From positions 1-64,000 of the forward strand of contig CAYSNP010000003.1 of NCBI GenBank assembly GCA_964432485.1: a stretch of DNA of 64,000 nucleotides. The letters are read 5' to 3'. Positions 17,695-25,949 of the stretch are shown here, piece by piece (position 1 is the first letter of the stretch; every line of letters begins with the position of its first letter). The notes beneath the pieces are model-generated. The model made no database searches and had not been told where the DNA came from. It worked only from the letters and a program-made list of their open reading frames with translations. Source of the DNA: CAYSNP01 sp964432485 (GTDB taxonomy: Bacteria > Bacillota > Clostridia > Christensenellales > DTU072). The position numbers and the translations under genes were made by a program.

Positions 17695-19149
17695 ATGGCA
17701 AAAATAACAGAAAAAAAGTTCACAACAGTTAAGAAAAGCCAAAAGATTGCCATGGGAATAGGAGACTTAGGCTATTGCCTTATCTCTAGTGCTTTTTCTA
17801 CCTTTTTTCTTTTTTTTGGCAATGTGGTGATGGGGATTCCCGGCACGCTTGTAGGCATTGCCATAGCTTGCGGTACTCTTTGGGAAGCTGTTGCCGAGCC
17901 TGTGCTGGGGTATTTTACAGATAACAATAAGGATAGGTTTTTTGGCAGGCGTCACGGTTTTATTATTTTAGGCATCTTTTTTATGGCGGCGGCTAATATT
18001 TTTGTATGGTCTATCCCGCAAGCATGGGGGATTGTTTCTAAGTTTATTTATTTAATTGTAGGAATAATATTGCTCGAAAGCTGTCATACCCTATATGCCA
18101 CTCCCAGCAATGCATTAAGTATAGATATAAGCGATGACTATAATGAACGCAGCAGTATTCAAAGCTATAAGTCCGTTTTTTATATAGCAGGTATGCTACT
18201 GCCTGCACTATTGCTAGGTTATCTCCAACGCCCCACCGATGCTTTTCCTGACGGGAGGTTTAATCCGCAAAGCTATCTTAATTTAGCTTATTTGGGCTCT
18301 GCCTGTGTTTTAATATTTGGTCTTTTTATGATATTAGGTACTTATAGCCATGTTCCCCGCCTAATAGGAAACGCTCAAAGAAATGCTGACGAGGACAAAC
18401 CGCCAAGCGGAATAAAAGCTATTTACAAGGCTTTTTTTACTTCTATTAAAAATAAGAATTTTAGAAGTATAGTCCTGGGTTATTCCATATCTATGATGGC
18501 TTCCACCTTTTTAATAACCTTAGGCTTCCATACCCTCACTTTTACCTTTAAGACCACTTCTACCCAAATGTATTTGTTAATTTTTCTGCTGTTTGCTATG
18601 ACTATACTCGGACAGCCCCTTTGGCTGTGGATATCAATAAAAACAGAAAAGAAAAAGGCTCTTATGGTAGGGCTGTCTACTACGCTGGTAGGAAGCGGCC
18701 TGCTTTTTTTGATGTTTCTTTTCCGTGCAAAAATCAATGCTATATTGGCAAGTAACGGGTTTGCGCTTATCTTTATGGCATTGCCGCTAATGGTATGCGG
18801 ACTGGGCATAGGGGTATTGTTCTCCTTGCCTTTAGCTCTGGTCGGCGATACCGTAATAATGAGCAAGGCAGAAACTAATAAGGAAAAGGCAGGCACTTAT
18901 GCAGGCTTTATGACACTTGCCTATAAAGGCAGTCAAGCAATTGGTCAGCTTATTATTGGCGGTCTTCTTGATGCCATTGGTTTTAGAGAAGGTAGTTATG
19001 CGCAATCCCCCGGTGTGGAAAGTGCTTTAGGCTGGATGTTTTGCATAGGGGTAGCTGTTTCTATAATTGGCGGTATACTTGCCTTTAGCAAGTTTAGCCT
19101 AAAAAAAGAGGATGTAAATGCTGTAATGGAGAAAATACAAGATGCTTAG
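17695..19149 (+). CDS. GPH-family sugar:cation symporter (second)
   Basis: A 484-residue, twelve-helix MFS_2/GPH transporter. Marks include GIGDLGYCLISSAFSTFFLFF at the first helix, EAVAEPVLGYFTDNNKDRFFGRRHGFI (cation-site Asp and basic loop) and NALSIDISDDYNERSSIQSYK. The length fits the family, but it is only distantly like the symporters at 2403 and 55963. It begins at ATG 17695 with no Shine-Dalgarno sequence; the next in-frame ATG (residue 20) also lacks one and would delete part of the N-terminus. It overlaps the next gene by eight bases. Substrate unknown. Confidence 0.85.
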   Translation: MAKITEKKFTTVKKSQKIAMGIGDLGYCLISSAFSTFFLFFGNVVMGIPGTLVGIAIACGTLWEAVAEPVLGYFTDNNKDRFFGRRHGFIILGIFFMAAANIFVWSIPQAWGIVSKFIYLIVGIILLESCHTLYATPSNALSIDISDDYNERSSIQSYKSVFYIAGMLLPALLLGYLQRPTDAFPDGRFNPQSYLNLAYLGSACVLIFGLFMILGTYSHVPRLIGNAQRNADEDKPPSGIKAIYKAFFTSIKNKNFRSIVLGYSISMMASTFLITLGFHTLTFTFKTTSTQMYLLIFLLFAMTILGQPLWLWISIKTEKKKALMVGLSTTLVGSGLLFLMFLFRAKINAILASNGFALIFMALPLMVCGLGIGVLFSLPLALVGDTVIMSKAETNKEKAGTYAGFMTLAYKGSQAIGQLIIGGLLDAIGFREGSYAQSPGVESALGWMFCIGVAVSIIGGILAFSKFSLKKEDVNAVMEKIQDA

Positions 19150-19519
19150 TCTTACCCCCAGCACAGATAAAGAGCTTTTGGCAAACTTATCGAAAGAGGT
19201 CTTTCGGGACAACTTTTATTCTAATGTAGGCTATGTATTGCTTTGCGATAACAAGAATGCAGGGCTTGCCGAGTTTAGCGTAGGCAAAGTTTCTCGGTTT
19301 ATCCGGGCTGATGTAAAAGAACAATATAAGGACAAAGGGTATAGGGATTTCTTTACCCGTGCTATACTTTACCGGTTAGGGCAGGTGTCGCCGGAGATAG
19401 AAATTAGCTACTATTCACCCTACTTTGAGCAATTTGGTTTCAAAAGATATGGCAAGGACAAAATGCGTATAGATACTCGCAATTTAGTTTTTCCTGCCAA
19501 CTGTGCGCATAAGGAGTAA
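19142..19519 (+). CDS. Small GNAT-like protein
   Basis: A 125-residue protein resembling a minimal GNAT acetyltransferase: GLAEFSVGKVSRFIRADVKEQYKDKGYRDFFTRAIL matches the strand-turn-helix that binds acetyl-CoA (the usual RGKG turn here reads KDKGYRD), and YFEQFGFKRYG is the familiar C-terminal strand motif. The N-terminal part is shorter than in most GNATs, so activity is uncertain. It overlaps the symporter gene by eight bases and ends one base before glnS, so all three can form one operon. The match is by pattern only. Confidence 0.6.
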   Translation: MLSLTPSTDKELLANLSKEVFRDNFYSNVGYVLLCDNKNAGLAEFSVGKVSRFIRADVKEQYKDKGYRDFFTRAILYRLGQVSPEIEISYYSPYFEQFGFKRYGKDKMRIDTRNLVFPANCAHKE

Positions 19520-19520
19520 T

Positions 19521-21158
19521 ATGCTAGAAGCTAACAATTTTATAGAAGACATTATAGTAAATGATTTGCGTTCGGGCAAATGGAAAGAAATTATTACCCG
19601 TTTCCCCCCAGAACCTAACGGTTATCTGCATATAGGACACGCCAAGAGTTTGAGCATTAACTTTGGCATAAAGGAAAAGTTTTGCGGCAAATGCAACTTG
19701 CGCTTTGACGATACCAATCCTCTAAAAGAGGAGGATGAGTATGTTCAAAGCATTATGGAAGATATTAAATGGCTGGGGCATGAATGGGACGGGCTATATT
19801 ATGCCAGCGATTACTTTGATAAGATGTATGAGTGCGCATTGGAGCTTATCAAAAAAGGCTTAGCTTATGTGTGCGACCTTTCCGCAGAAGAAACACGGCA
19901 ACAGCGAGGCACTCTTTGGCAAGCAGGTATAAACAGCCCTTACCGCAATCGTTCCGTTGAAGAAAACCTTGCGCTTTTTACCGCTATGAAAGAGGGAGCA
20001 TATCCCGACGGTGCAAGGGTATTACGGGCAAAAGTGGATATGACCAGCCCCAATATGAATATGCGTGACCCTGTAATGTATAGGATATTGCATAGCAGTC
20101 ACCATCGCACGGGCGACAAATGGTGCATTTATCCAATGTATGACTATGCGCATCCTTTAAGTGATGCTATAGAAGGGATTACCCATTCGATATGCACGCT
20201 GGAGTTTGAGGACCATCGCCCGATATATGATTGGTTTTTGGCTCATCTTGATTTTCCCGCACCTCCTCAACAAATAGAATTTGCACGCTTAAATATTAAA
20301 AATACCATAATGAGCAAACGCTTTCTAAAAAGGCTAGTAGACAATGGAGCGGTGGAAGGATGGGACGACCCCAGGATGCCTACTTTGTCAGGTTTGCGCA
20401 AAAGGGGCTTCCCCAAAGATGCCATTAACGCATTTTGTGCCGCAGTAGGAGTAGCCAAGGCGGATAGCGAAATAGAAGAAGCTATGCTAGAGCACTTTGT
20501 AAGAGAAAACCTTAATAAAAATGCATTGCGTGCAATGGCGGTAGAAGACCCGATAAAAGTTGTGATAACCAATTGGCAAGAGGGGGCAGTTGAGCAGTTG
20601 CAGCTTGCCAATCATCCCCAATATTCGGAGTTAGGCTCACGAAGCGCCAATTTTTCGGGCAAGTTATATATAGAAAGAGAGGACTTTGCGCTAGCTCCCC
20701 CCAAAGGCTATAAAAGATTGACGCCGCAAGGTACGGTGCGCCTTTGGGGAGCGTATATAATAAAGCATACAGACTCAAAGTTTGACAAGGACGGCAAGAT
20801 AGATACCATTTATTGTGAGTATTTGCCTGAAAGCAAATCGGGCTCAAGCAACGCCACTATAAAAGTAAAAGGTGTTATTCATTGGGTAGATGCAAGTAAT
20901 TGCGTACCCATAGAGTTTTACAATTACCAATCCTTGCTGATTGACGAAACCGAGGAGTTAAAGGATTTTGCGGACAGGCTCAACCCCAACTCCCTTTTTA
21001 TAACTAAAGGTTTTGGCGAAGGCTCTCTTGCGGGCAGTGCTAACGGTGATTGCTTTCAGTTTATGCGCAAGGCATACTACAAAAGAGAATCGTCGCAAAA
21101 TGCATTGCGCTTCAATCGTATTGTAGAGTTAAAAGATAGCTATAAACCTAAAGGATAA
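19521..21158 (+). CDS. glnS: Glutaminyl-tRNA synthetase
   Basis: A 545-residue class I synthetase that charges tRNA-Gln. FPPEPNGYLHIGHAKS carries the HIGH motif and the E-P-N signature, and MSKR replaces KMSKS (NTIMSKRFLKRLV). The two-barrel C-terminal anticodon domain (residues about 335-545) and the catalytic-domain sequence RFDDTNP and DDPRMPTLSGLRKRGF are typical of GlnRS and not of GluRS. I start at ATG 19521, five bases after AAGGAG; a GTG at 19503 is in frame but has no ribosome site. Direct charging of Gln means the organism need not rely on the Gat amidotransferase route for this tRNA. Confidence 0.95.
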   Translation: MLEANNFIEDIIVNDLRSGKWKEIITRFPPEPNGYLHIGHAKSLSINFGIKEKFCGKCNLRFDDTNPLKEEDEYVQSIMEDIKWLGHEWDGLYYASDYFDKMYECALELIKKGLAYVCDLSAEETRQQRGTLWQAGINSPYRNRSVEENLALFTAMKEGAYPDGARVLRAKVDMTSPNMNMRDPVMYRILHSSHHRTGDKWCIYPMYDYAHPLSDAIEGITHSICTLEFEDHRPIYDWFLAHLDFPAPPQQIEFARLNIKNTIMSKRFLKRLVDNGAVEGWDDPRMPTLSGLRKRGFPKDAINAFCAAVGVAKADSEIEEAMLEHFVRENLNKNALRAMAVEDPIKVVITNWQEGAVEQLQLANHPQYSELGSRSANFSGKLYIEREDFALAPPKGYKRLTPQGTVRLWGAYIIKHTDSKFDKDGKIDTIYCEYLPESKSGSSNATIKVKGVIHWVDASNCVPIEFYNYQSLLIDETEELKDFADRLNPNSLFITKGFGEGSLAGSANGDCFQFMRKAYYKRESSQNALRFNRIVELKDSYKPKG

Positions 21159-21223
21159 TGCCCCCTTCTTTTAAGTTATTTGCTAAAAATAATATGCAAT
21201 AACAAGAAATTATCATAATCCTA

Positions 21224-21252
21224 TTGATTATTTGCAATAAAGATTATATAAT
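21224..21252 (+). promoter_or_regulatory. Promoter of the zinc-ribbon gene
   Basis: TTGATT (21224), 17 bases, TATAAT (21247-21252). ATG 21299 follows GAGGAG. Confidence 0.65.
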
Positions 21253-21298
21253 AGATTAAATAAGGAGCAGGAATAGATTAACAATTCGAGGAGCAAAT

Positions 21299-22099
21299 AT
21301 GGCACTATGTAAAATATGCGGCGAGTACATAACAAAGGATATGAAGAGTTGTCCTAAATGCGCTACCCCGATTTCTGCCGATTACGATTATCAAACGGCT
21401 CTCTCAAATATTGAAGATACTTATAAGAAATTCGAGGAAGACCTAAAAGTTTATGTAGACCGCTCTAAGCTTACTTACATTTGTTCTCTCTGCGGCGGAG
21501 TCAACCATATAGATAGGAAAAGATGCTTCCGCTGCGGCAAACCTCGCCCCAGAACAGAATATATTAAGGCACTAAGATCTCTTAAAAAGAAAGTTGCCCC
21601 GCAAGAGGATGTTTTTGAAAAGCTGGACGAGCCCGCTAAAAAAGTTGAGGAAGAGCAACTTGAAAAGATTGCTCCCGCTATCCCGCCTCCTGTAGCCAGC
21701 CTTGCAGAACAGCAAGCTCAGCTTGGAGCAGGCGGTTTTCCTTTAGGGCAACAACAGCAAGCTGTCCTTTACCGTTATGAGACAGGACCGGCTCAAACCC
21801 GTCCTGTATCTCAACCTTTTGTTATTGTGCCTTATGTCAATCCTACGCAACCTCTTTATCAATATGACCCCGAGCAGCTTTATAGGTTTGAACCTTATAC
21901 ATATTTAGAAAACTTAGCAAAGGCGGAAACACAAAAGACTTATTTGCAAGGCCCTGCCCCCACACCTACGGATTTAACTATTTTGCGCGCAAAAAGATTG
22001 GAAGAAATTGAAGAAATGTCACGCAAAATTAAAGAGCTGGCAACTTTTCGCAAAAAAGCTATGAAAACACGTAAAAAGAAAAAGCGCTCCTCTGACTAA
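21299..22099 (+). CDS. Zinc-ribbon / RanBP2-like finger protein with diverged PY-tail
   Basis: A 266-residue soluble protein that opens the unusual cluster. It has two zinc sites: C4-x2-C7 with C18-x2-C21 (zinc ribbon) and Y60-x-C62-x2-C65-x3-N69-x6-C76-x2-C79 followed by GKPRP, which fits the RanBP2-type finger pattern W-x-C-x2-C-x3-N-x6-C-x2-C with Tyr in place of Trp. After a helical segment and a Pro/Gln-rich stretch, residues 168-190 (RPVSQPFVIVPYVNPTQPLY) match the tail module of the small proteins downstream. The C-terminus is a basic helix ending KKRKK-like. No known full-length family is recognised. RanBP2 fingers usually bind RNA or protein, so a binding role is inferred. Confidence 0.75.
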   Translation: MALCKICGEYITKDMKSCPKCATPISADYDYQTALSNIEDTYKKFEEDLKVYVDRSKLTYICSLCGGVNHIDRKRCFRCGKPRPRTEYIKALRSLKKKVAPQEDVFEKLDEPAKKVEEEQLEKIAPAIPPPVASLAEQQAQLGAGGFPLGQQQQAVLYRYETGPAQTRPVSQPFVIVPYVNPTQPLYQYDPEQLYRFEPYTYLENLAKAETQKTYLQGPAPTPTDLTILRAKRLEEIEEMSRKIKELATFRKKAMKTRKKKKRSSD

Positions 22100-22182
22100 G
22101 AGCCGGATTATACCTAATTGCTGTAAAAATAAGCATATTCTATCTTTTTAATATAAAAATAGTAAAAATTCTTATTTTGCTA

Positions 22183-22211
22183 TTGAAAACTAGATAAGAT
22201 TATGATATTAT
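22183..22211 (+). promoter_or_regulatory. Promoter of the first small PY-tail gene
   Basis: TTGAAA (22183), 17 bases, TATTAT (22206-22211). The leader to ATG 22405 is about 190 bases and contains a hairpin CCAATAA/TTATTGG at 22235-22258. I see no known riboswitch in it. Confidence 0.6.
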
Positions 22212-22404
22212 TTATAAGCAAATAAAAACTAAGCCCAATAAGTGCATGTTTTTATTGGAGCAAGCTTTGTGCTTAATAGCAGATATAGAAGCCCTTGGGA
22301 TATGATTTGGCAGGACATTCGGCCTTTTTGCTGATTTTGTCGATGCTGATAAGTAAAAAGAATAACATACAAAAATATAAAAAACTAAAAAGGAGTTTAT
22401 TCAA

Positions 22405-22623
22405 ATGGCAAAAAAGAAAAAAGTAGAAGAAGTAGTAGCAGTTGAACAAGCACCCGTACAGAAAAGACCCAGCGTTTCTTTTAGAGTAATGAATAATTGC
22501 GGCCCTGTACCTATTGCAAAACCTGCTGATTTTATACAGCTTACTCCGATTGTTCAACCTGTAGCATTGGTACCTTATTCTACACAAGCCCAACCAATGG
22601 CTACTTTTGACGACGAATATTAA
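22405..22623 (+). CDS. PY-tail small protein A
   Basis: A 72-residue protein of no known family. It has a basic start (MAKKKK), a short variable segment and a 52-residue tail from RPSVSF to DDEY that is nearly identical in the copies at 23632 and 25712. The tail is rich in Pro, Val, Ala and Gln (GPVPIAKPADFIQLTPIVQP, then VALVPYSTQAQP) and ends in an acidic FDDEY. It has one Cys (C32) and no signal peptide or membrane helix. ATG 22405 follows AAGGAG. The gene stands in its own unit with a long leader. Hand comparison with copy B finds about 24 silent codon differences against 3 conservative amino-acid changes, so the tail is selected as protein. Confidence 0.9.
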   Translation: MAKKKKVEEVVAVEQAPVQKRPSVSFRVMNNCGPVPIAKPADFIQLTPIVQPVALVPYSTQAQPMATFDDEY

Positions 22624-22715
22624 ACCCATTTTACAAGAGTAACTTACCTTATTTAATGCGGTTTAATAGCCATTGCAATACAACTTAAAAATAATGATTT
22701 TTTTAAGTTTGTGTA

Positions 22716-22744
22716 TTGCGTAATAGATTTTTGTATGTTATAAT
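22716..22744 (+). promoter_or_regulatory. Promoter of the membrane protein / PY-tail pair
   Basis: TTGCGT (22716), 17 bases, TATAAT (22739-22744). ATG 22789 follows GAAGGAGG. Confidence 0.6.
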
Positions 22745-22788
22745 CAGTTAGAAAGCAAATCATAAAAATTATTGAAGGAGGTAATCCA

Positions 22789-23616
22789 ATGAGCAACAAG
22801 AGCAACATTGCGGTAACACCGCGTGAAGTCGCTCCTACACCAGCTCCTGAGTCTGCAATTCCTTATAACGTGACCTCTAAGATTAAAGTTTCGCCATATT
22901 ACCTTAGTTTTTTAGAAAGCTATGATAAAAAATATGACGAAATGGTTTCTTATGGCTCCAATGGTCCTGTTGCAGCAAGTTATGCTCAACCGGCATCCAA
23001 GGCAAAAAAGGCAAAGAAAGCATTGGCATCCGGCAGCGTAAAAAAGAGGAAAGTTATTGTATTTTTGGTACTGGTGTTAATGGCGGTAGTATTGGCAGTA
23101 GGAGTGTTGGGCTATTTACAGCTTGACGCTGTTAAAGAGTATGTAGGTGTCTTAAATGCCAATGAGGAGGATGTCTATTTCCATGACCCTGTATTTGGAG
23201 CATTGGAAAAGTGGGCATCTGATTTTGTACCTAAACTTGGCGATTCTGTCTATTATGATAGCTATCTGTCTACCATACAAACTGACAATATAGCTATTAC
23301 TATTAGCTTATATGTACTGCCTGCAGCATTGGTACTTATTGTTTTATTTGCAATTATTGTAATTATTAAAGCATTAGTCGCCCTATTGAGCAAAAAGGAT
23401 TGCAAGCTTGGCTTCCTATCCTTACTTACCGCTATCTTTGGCTTATTTGTAGCCGGATGCGGAGTTATTTGGAATAATATGGGGTTTGCTGAAATAATTA
23501 ACTTTATCAAGATGGATGCGGCAAATGTAAGTGCGGCATACGGACTTTACGCTCTGATAGGCTTGCCTCTTATAGCAGCAATACTCAGTGCGTTCGCTTA
23601 TAAAAAAATCAAATAA
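22789..23616 (+). CDS. Four-helix membrane protein 1 of the cluster
   Basis: A 275-residue protein of no known family. Residues 1-85 are cytoplasmic, Pro/Ala- then Lys-rich, and contain KVSPYYLSFLESYDKK. Helices are predicted at 89-110, 174-199, 207-228 and 250-271; the outside loop has HDPVFGALEKW and LGDSVYYD. The turn between helices 2 and 3 is basic and the end is YKKIK. The homologue at 24048 shares VSPYxxS, DPV[FY]G, LG[DE]S and the basic turn, so the two are paralogues. PY-tail protein B starts 15 bases downstream, forming a two-gene operon closed by the terminator at 23874. Membrane location is clear; function is unknown. Confidence 0.85.
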   Translation: MSNKSNIAVTPREVAPTPAPESAIPYNVTSKIKVSPYYLSFLESYDKKYDEMVSYGSNGPVAASYAQPASKAKKAKKALASGSVKKRKVIVFLVLVLMAVVLAVGVLGYLQLDAVKEYVGVLNANEEDVYFHDPVFGALEKWASDFVPKLGDSVYYDSYLSTIQTDNIAITISLYVLPAALVLIVLFAIIVIIKALVALLSKKDCKLGFLSLLTAIFGLFVAGCGVIWNNMGFAEIINFIKMDAANVSAAYGLYALIGLPLIAAILSAFAYKKIK

Positions 23617-23631
23617 AAAGGGGTATTAAAA

Positions 23632-23850
23632 ATGGCAAAAAAAGCTAAAAATGTTGAAGAAGTAGTAGTAGCTCCACAAGCTGCACCTAAAAGGCCTAGT
23701 GTTTCTTTTAGAGTTATGAACAACTGCGGTCCTGTGCCCATTGCAAAACCGGCAGACTTTATACAATTGACTCCTGTTGTGCAACCGGTAGCAATGATTC
23801 CATATTCTACACAGGCGCAACCTATGGCTACATTTGATGACGAGTATTAA
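23632..23850 (+). CDS. PY-tail small protein B
   Basis: A 72-residue paralogue of the proteins at 22405 and 25712: a basic start (MAKKAK), a short variable region and the conserved 52-residue tail. It differs from copy A in the tail by Ile to Val, Leu to Met and Val to Ile only. It begins 15 bases after membrane protein 1 with AAAGGGG before the ATG, so the two are cotranscribed. The linkage to a membrane protein in one operon suggests that the tail protein works at the inner face of the membrane, an inference that the fusions at 25950 and 27202 support. Confidence 0.9.
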   Translation: MAKKAKNVEEVVVAPQAAPKRPSVSFRVMNNCGPVPIAKPADFIQLTPVVQPVAMIPYSTQAQPMATFDDEY

Positions 23851-23873
23851 AATATACTAACTAAGGAAGCGTT

Positions 23874-23907
23874 ACAAGGACTGCCAAAATGTGCAGTCCT
23901 TGTTTTT
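23874..23907 (+). terminator. Intrinsic terminator after PY-tail protein B
   Basis: ACAAGGACTGC (23874-23884) pairs with GCAGTCCTTGT (23893-23903) around an eight-base loop, followed by T5. Confidence 0.9.
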
Positions 23908-23973
23908 CTAGATTAAAAAGTAAAAGAAAAGGTAATTTTTTTTAACTTTATAGAAATTATTTAGGTTTCACTA

Positions 23974-24002
23974 TTGAAATTGCAATTATATTATGGTAAA
24001 CT
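23974..24002 (+). promoter_or_regulatory. Promoter of the four-gene membrane/PY-tail operon
   Basis: TTGAAA (23974), 17 bases, TAAACT (23997-24002), 45 bases before ATG 24048, which follows GGGAG. Confidence 0.55.
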
Positions 24003-24047
24003 ATATACAATTGTAATTATTAGTACTATATTTATGGGAGAGCGTAT

Positions 24048-25145
24048 ATGGCAAATGAAATCAACAAAAAAAAGTCAGTGATTAAACCCAACGATTTTAT
24101 TACTGTCTCGCCTTATTTTCACTCTTACGCTGATGCTTTTTCTGAAAAGGAAAAAGAGTTAGCGCTCCATGGCAGTTATTCAACAAGGGCATATACTAAG
24201 GATTTTGGTCCTATAGCAGAAAAAGTTGCACCAGCTCCGGTGGCTGCTGCGCCGGTTATCGAAGCAGAAGTCAAAAAAAGCAAGAAGGAGTTAGCCAGAG
24301 AAGCTGCGGAGGCCGAAGCTGCCCAACAGCGGGAAGCTAAGAAAAGGCGTATCGAAGAGGCAAAACTGCTAAAAAGACAAGAGCGCATTAAGAAAATTAA
24401 GCGTAAGAGAATTAAGCGTGAAAAAGATTACTTCTTTGTTATGAACAAAGGCTTATGCGTTATTATGATTATCTTTATGTTGCTTACTTTAGCTCTTATG
24501 AGCATTAGTATTGTAGGGATGGATGCAATTGAGCCATATACCTCAGCTTTTAAGCAGCCTGACTTGACTCCCGTTGAGGAGCGGATTGCCACAACAGACC
24601 CTGAAACAGGGGAAGAAATCCCTTATGCGGAGCAAGTTTCTTATATAGGCTTCTTAGACCCTGTCTATGGATTTGCTAAGGCTAGTTTGGGCTTAGAGCT
24701 AGGCGAATCGCCTCTTTATGATGCACAAGTGAGCAAGGCAGAGCTGGAAGGTATGGATCCTATAGCGGCTATTGTGCTGGTTTGGTATCCTGTAGCTCTT
24801 TTACTATTTGCAGTCCTTGTACTGCTCAACTTGATAAAAGCATTCTTTGGCATATTAGGCAGACGGATATTTAAGCGTTTTGGGCTTAACTCCATCCTTA
24901 TGATGATAATGGTAGTTGCATTCCTATTTGCAGGATATTGTACCAATCTCGAAGCGGGAGCACCTTTGGATTTTGCAGGCTTGCTGCCTTTTGCAACTCA
25001 ATTGTTCTCATCTCCCGTAGACGGAGCAGGTGCGCTATCCGTAGTAATGGGCATAGGCAGTATCGGCTTATTTGTGTTGTCTATCTTATCACTACTGCTT
25101 TCGTTTGGGATACGCAAAAAAGTGCCCTACAGTATATTCGATTAA
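24048..25145 (+). CDS. Four-helix membrane protein 2 of the cluster
   Basis: A 365-residue paralogue of the protein at 22789. The N-terminal 130 residues are cytoplasmic: TVSPYFHSYADAF at 19-31, an Ala/Pro stretch, then a highly charged helix (about 73-127, KKRRIEEAKLLKRQERIKK) that may be a coiled coil. Helices are predicted at 134-157, 240-265, 280-300 and 330-355. The outside loop between helices 1 and 2 is long and acidic and carries LDPVYGF and LGESPLYD, the same landmarks as in membrane protein 1. The turn after helix 2 is GRRIFKRFG. It leads an operon with the genes at 25176, 25712 and 25950. Function unknown. Confidence 0.85.
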   Translation: MANEINKKKSVIKPNDFITVSPYFHSYADAFSEKEKELALHGSYSTRAYTKDFGPIAEKVAPAPVAAAPVIEAEVKKSKKELAREAAEAEAAQQREAKKRRIEEAKLLKRQERIKKIKRKRIKREKDYFFVMNKGLCVIMIIFMLLTLALMSISIVGMDAIEPYTSAFKQPDLTPVEERIATTDPETGEEIPYAEQVSYIGFLDPVYGFAKASLGLELGESPLYDAQVSKAELEGMDPIAAIVLVWYPVALLLFAVLVLLNLIKAFFGILGRRIFKRFGLNSILMMIMVVAFLFAGYCTNLEAGAPLDFAGLLPFATQLFSSPVDGAGALSVVMGIGSIGLFVLSILSLLLSFGIRKKVPYSIFD

Positions 25146-25175
25146 AAATAAACTGAGATAAGGAGATTTAATAAT

Positions 25176-25670
25176 ATGGCAAAAGGTAAAAAAACTTATA
25201 AGAAAAGAGTAGTGGTATTGATTCTGATTCTGGTGCTGGCTATTGTATCAATCGGCGTACCCATTGTATCTAGCTTAAAACTGCTGGAGGAGCATATTGA
25301 TATTGGTGTCGATATACTTGGGGTTGCAGACCTTTTTGCAGACGGTTTTAGCTTTGATATAATAAAAGACAACATATCTGTCTGGGTGCTGGGCGTGTAT
25401 ATGCTGGTAGCGCTGATACTGGTGCTGAAAGGTTTGTTTGCTTTACTTGTTCGCGGTAAAAAGAGGTTTGGTTTGGCAGCAATAATCACTTTGCTTCTTG
25501 GTGTAGTGTTTATATTGGCAGAGTTTGACTTTGACTTTGAGCTTATAGGAGAGCTGGCAGGTGAGCCTAAGCTTTTGGCAGAGACCATTGATTATGGCGT
25601 TTATGCAATGGTTGGAGCACCTCTCTTGATTTTGATTCTTAGCTTATTTACATATAAGAAAAAGAATTAG
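25176..25670 (+). CDS. Four-helix membrane protein 3 of the cluster, minimal form
   Basis: A 164-residue membrane protein that is essentially the four-helix unit alone: helices at 11-33, 68-92, 98-117 and 139-160, a basic turn LVRGKKRFG between helices 2 and 3, and a YKKKN end. The last helix (DYGVYAMVGAPLLILILSLF) closely parallels that of membrane protein 1 (YGLYALIGLPLIAAILSAF), showing common descent. It lacks the cytoplasmic N-terminal region of its two paralogues. ATG 25176 follows AAGGAG, 30 bases after the previous stop. Confidence 0.85.
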   Translation: MAKGKKTYKKRVVVLILILVLAIVSIGVPIVSSLKLLEEHIDIGVDILGVADLFADGFSFDIIKDNISVWVLGVYMLVALILVLKGLFALLVRGKKRFGLAAIITLLLGVVFILAEFDFDFELIGELAGEPKLLAETIDYGVYAMVGAPLLILILSLFTYKKKN

Positions 25671-25711
25671 ATTGTCTAAAATAAATAATCATTTAATAAA
25701 GGAGTATTCTA

Positions 25712-25933
25712 ATGGCTAAAAAGAATAAAAAAGTGGAAAGTGTTGAAGTAGTTCAGCAGGCTCCTGTTGCTAAAAGACCTAGTGTTTCTTTTAGGGTTAT
25801 GAATAATTGCGGCCCTGTGCCTATTGCAAAACCTGCCGACTTTGTTCAGCTTACACCTGTTGTGCAACCTGTAGCAATGGTGCCCTATTCTACCCAAGCT
25901 CAGCCGATGGCAACCTTTGATGACGAATATTAA
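25712..25933 (+). CDS. PY-tail small protein C
   Basis: A 73-residue third copy of the small tail protein. The start is MAKKNKK and the 52-residue tail differs from copy B only by Ile to Val changes (DFV, AMVPY). Its nucleotide sequence again differs from the other two mainly at silent positions, so recent duplication or gene conversion does not explain the conservation. It lies 41 bases after membrane protein 3, preceded by AAAGGAG, and 16 bases before the fused protein at 25950. Confidence 0.9.
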   Translation: MAKKNKKVESVEVVQQAPVAKRPSVSFRVMNNCGPVPIAKPADFVQLTPVVQPVAMVPYSTQAQPMATFDDEY

Positions 25934-25949
25934 GCCATATTCTTAATTA

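Noticed and set aside
21160..21298. T-box or other riboswitch near glnS
   Set aside because: The sequence before glnS is coding and that after it is AT-rich with only a promoter; no T-box, specifier loop or known aptamer pattern is visible.
22405..22623. Small PY-tail proteins as bacteriocin or RiPP precursors
   Set aside because: The C-terminal part is the most conserved, not the most variable, there is no GG leader or modification enzyme, and the module is also fused to membrane proteins.
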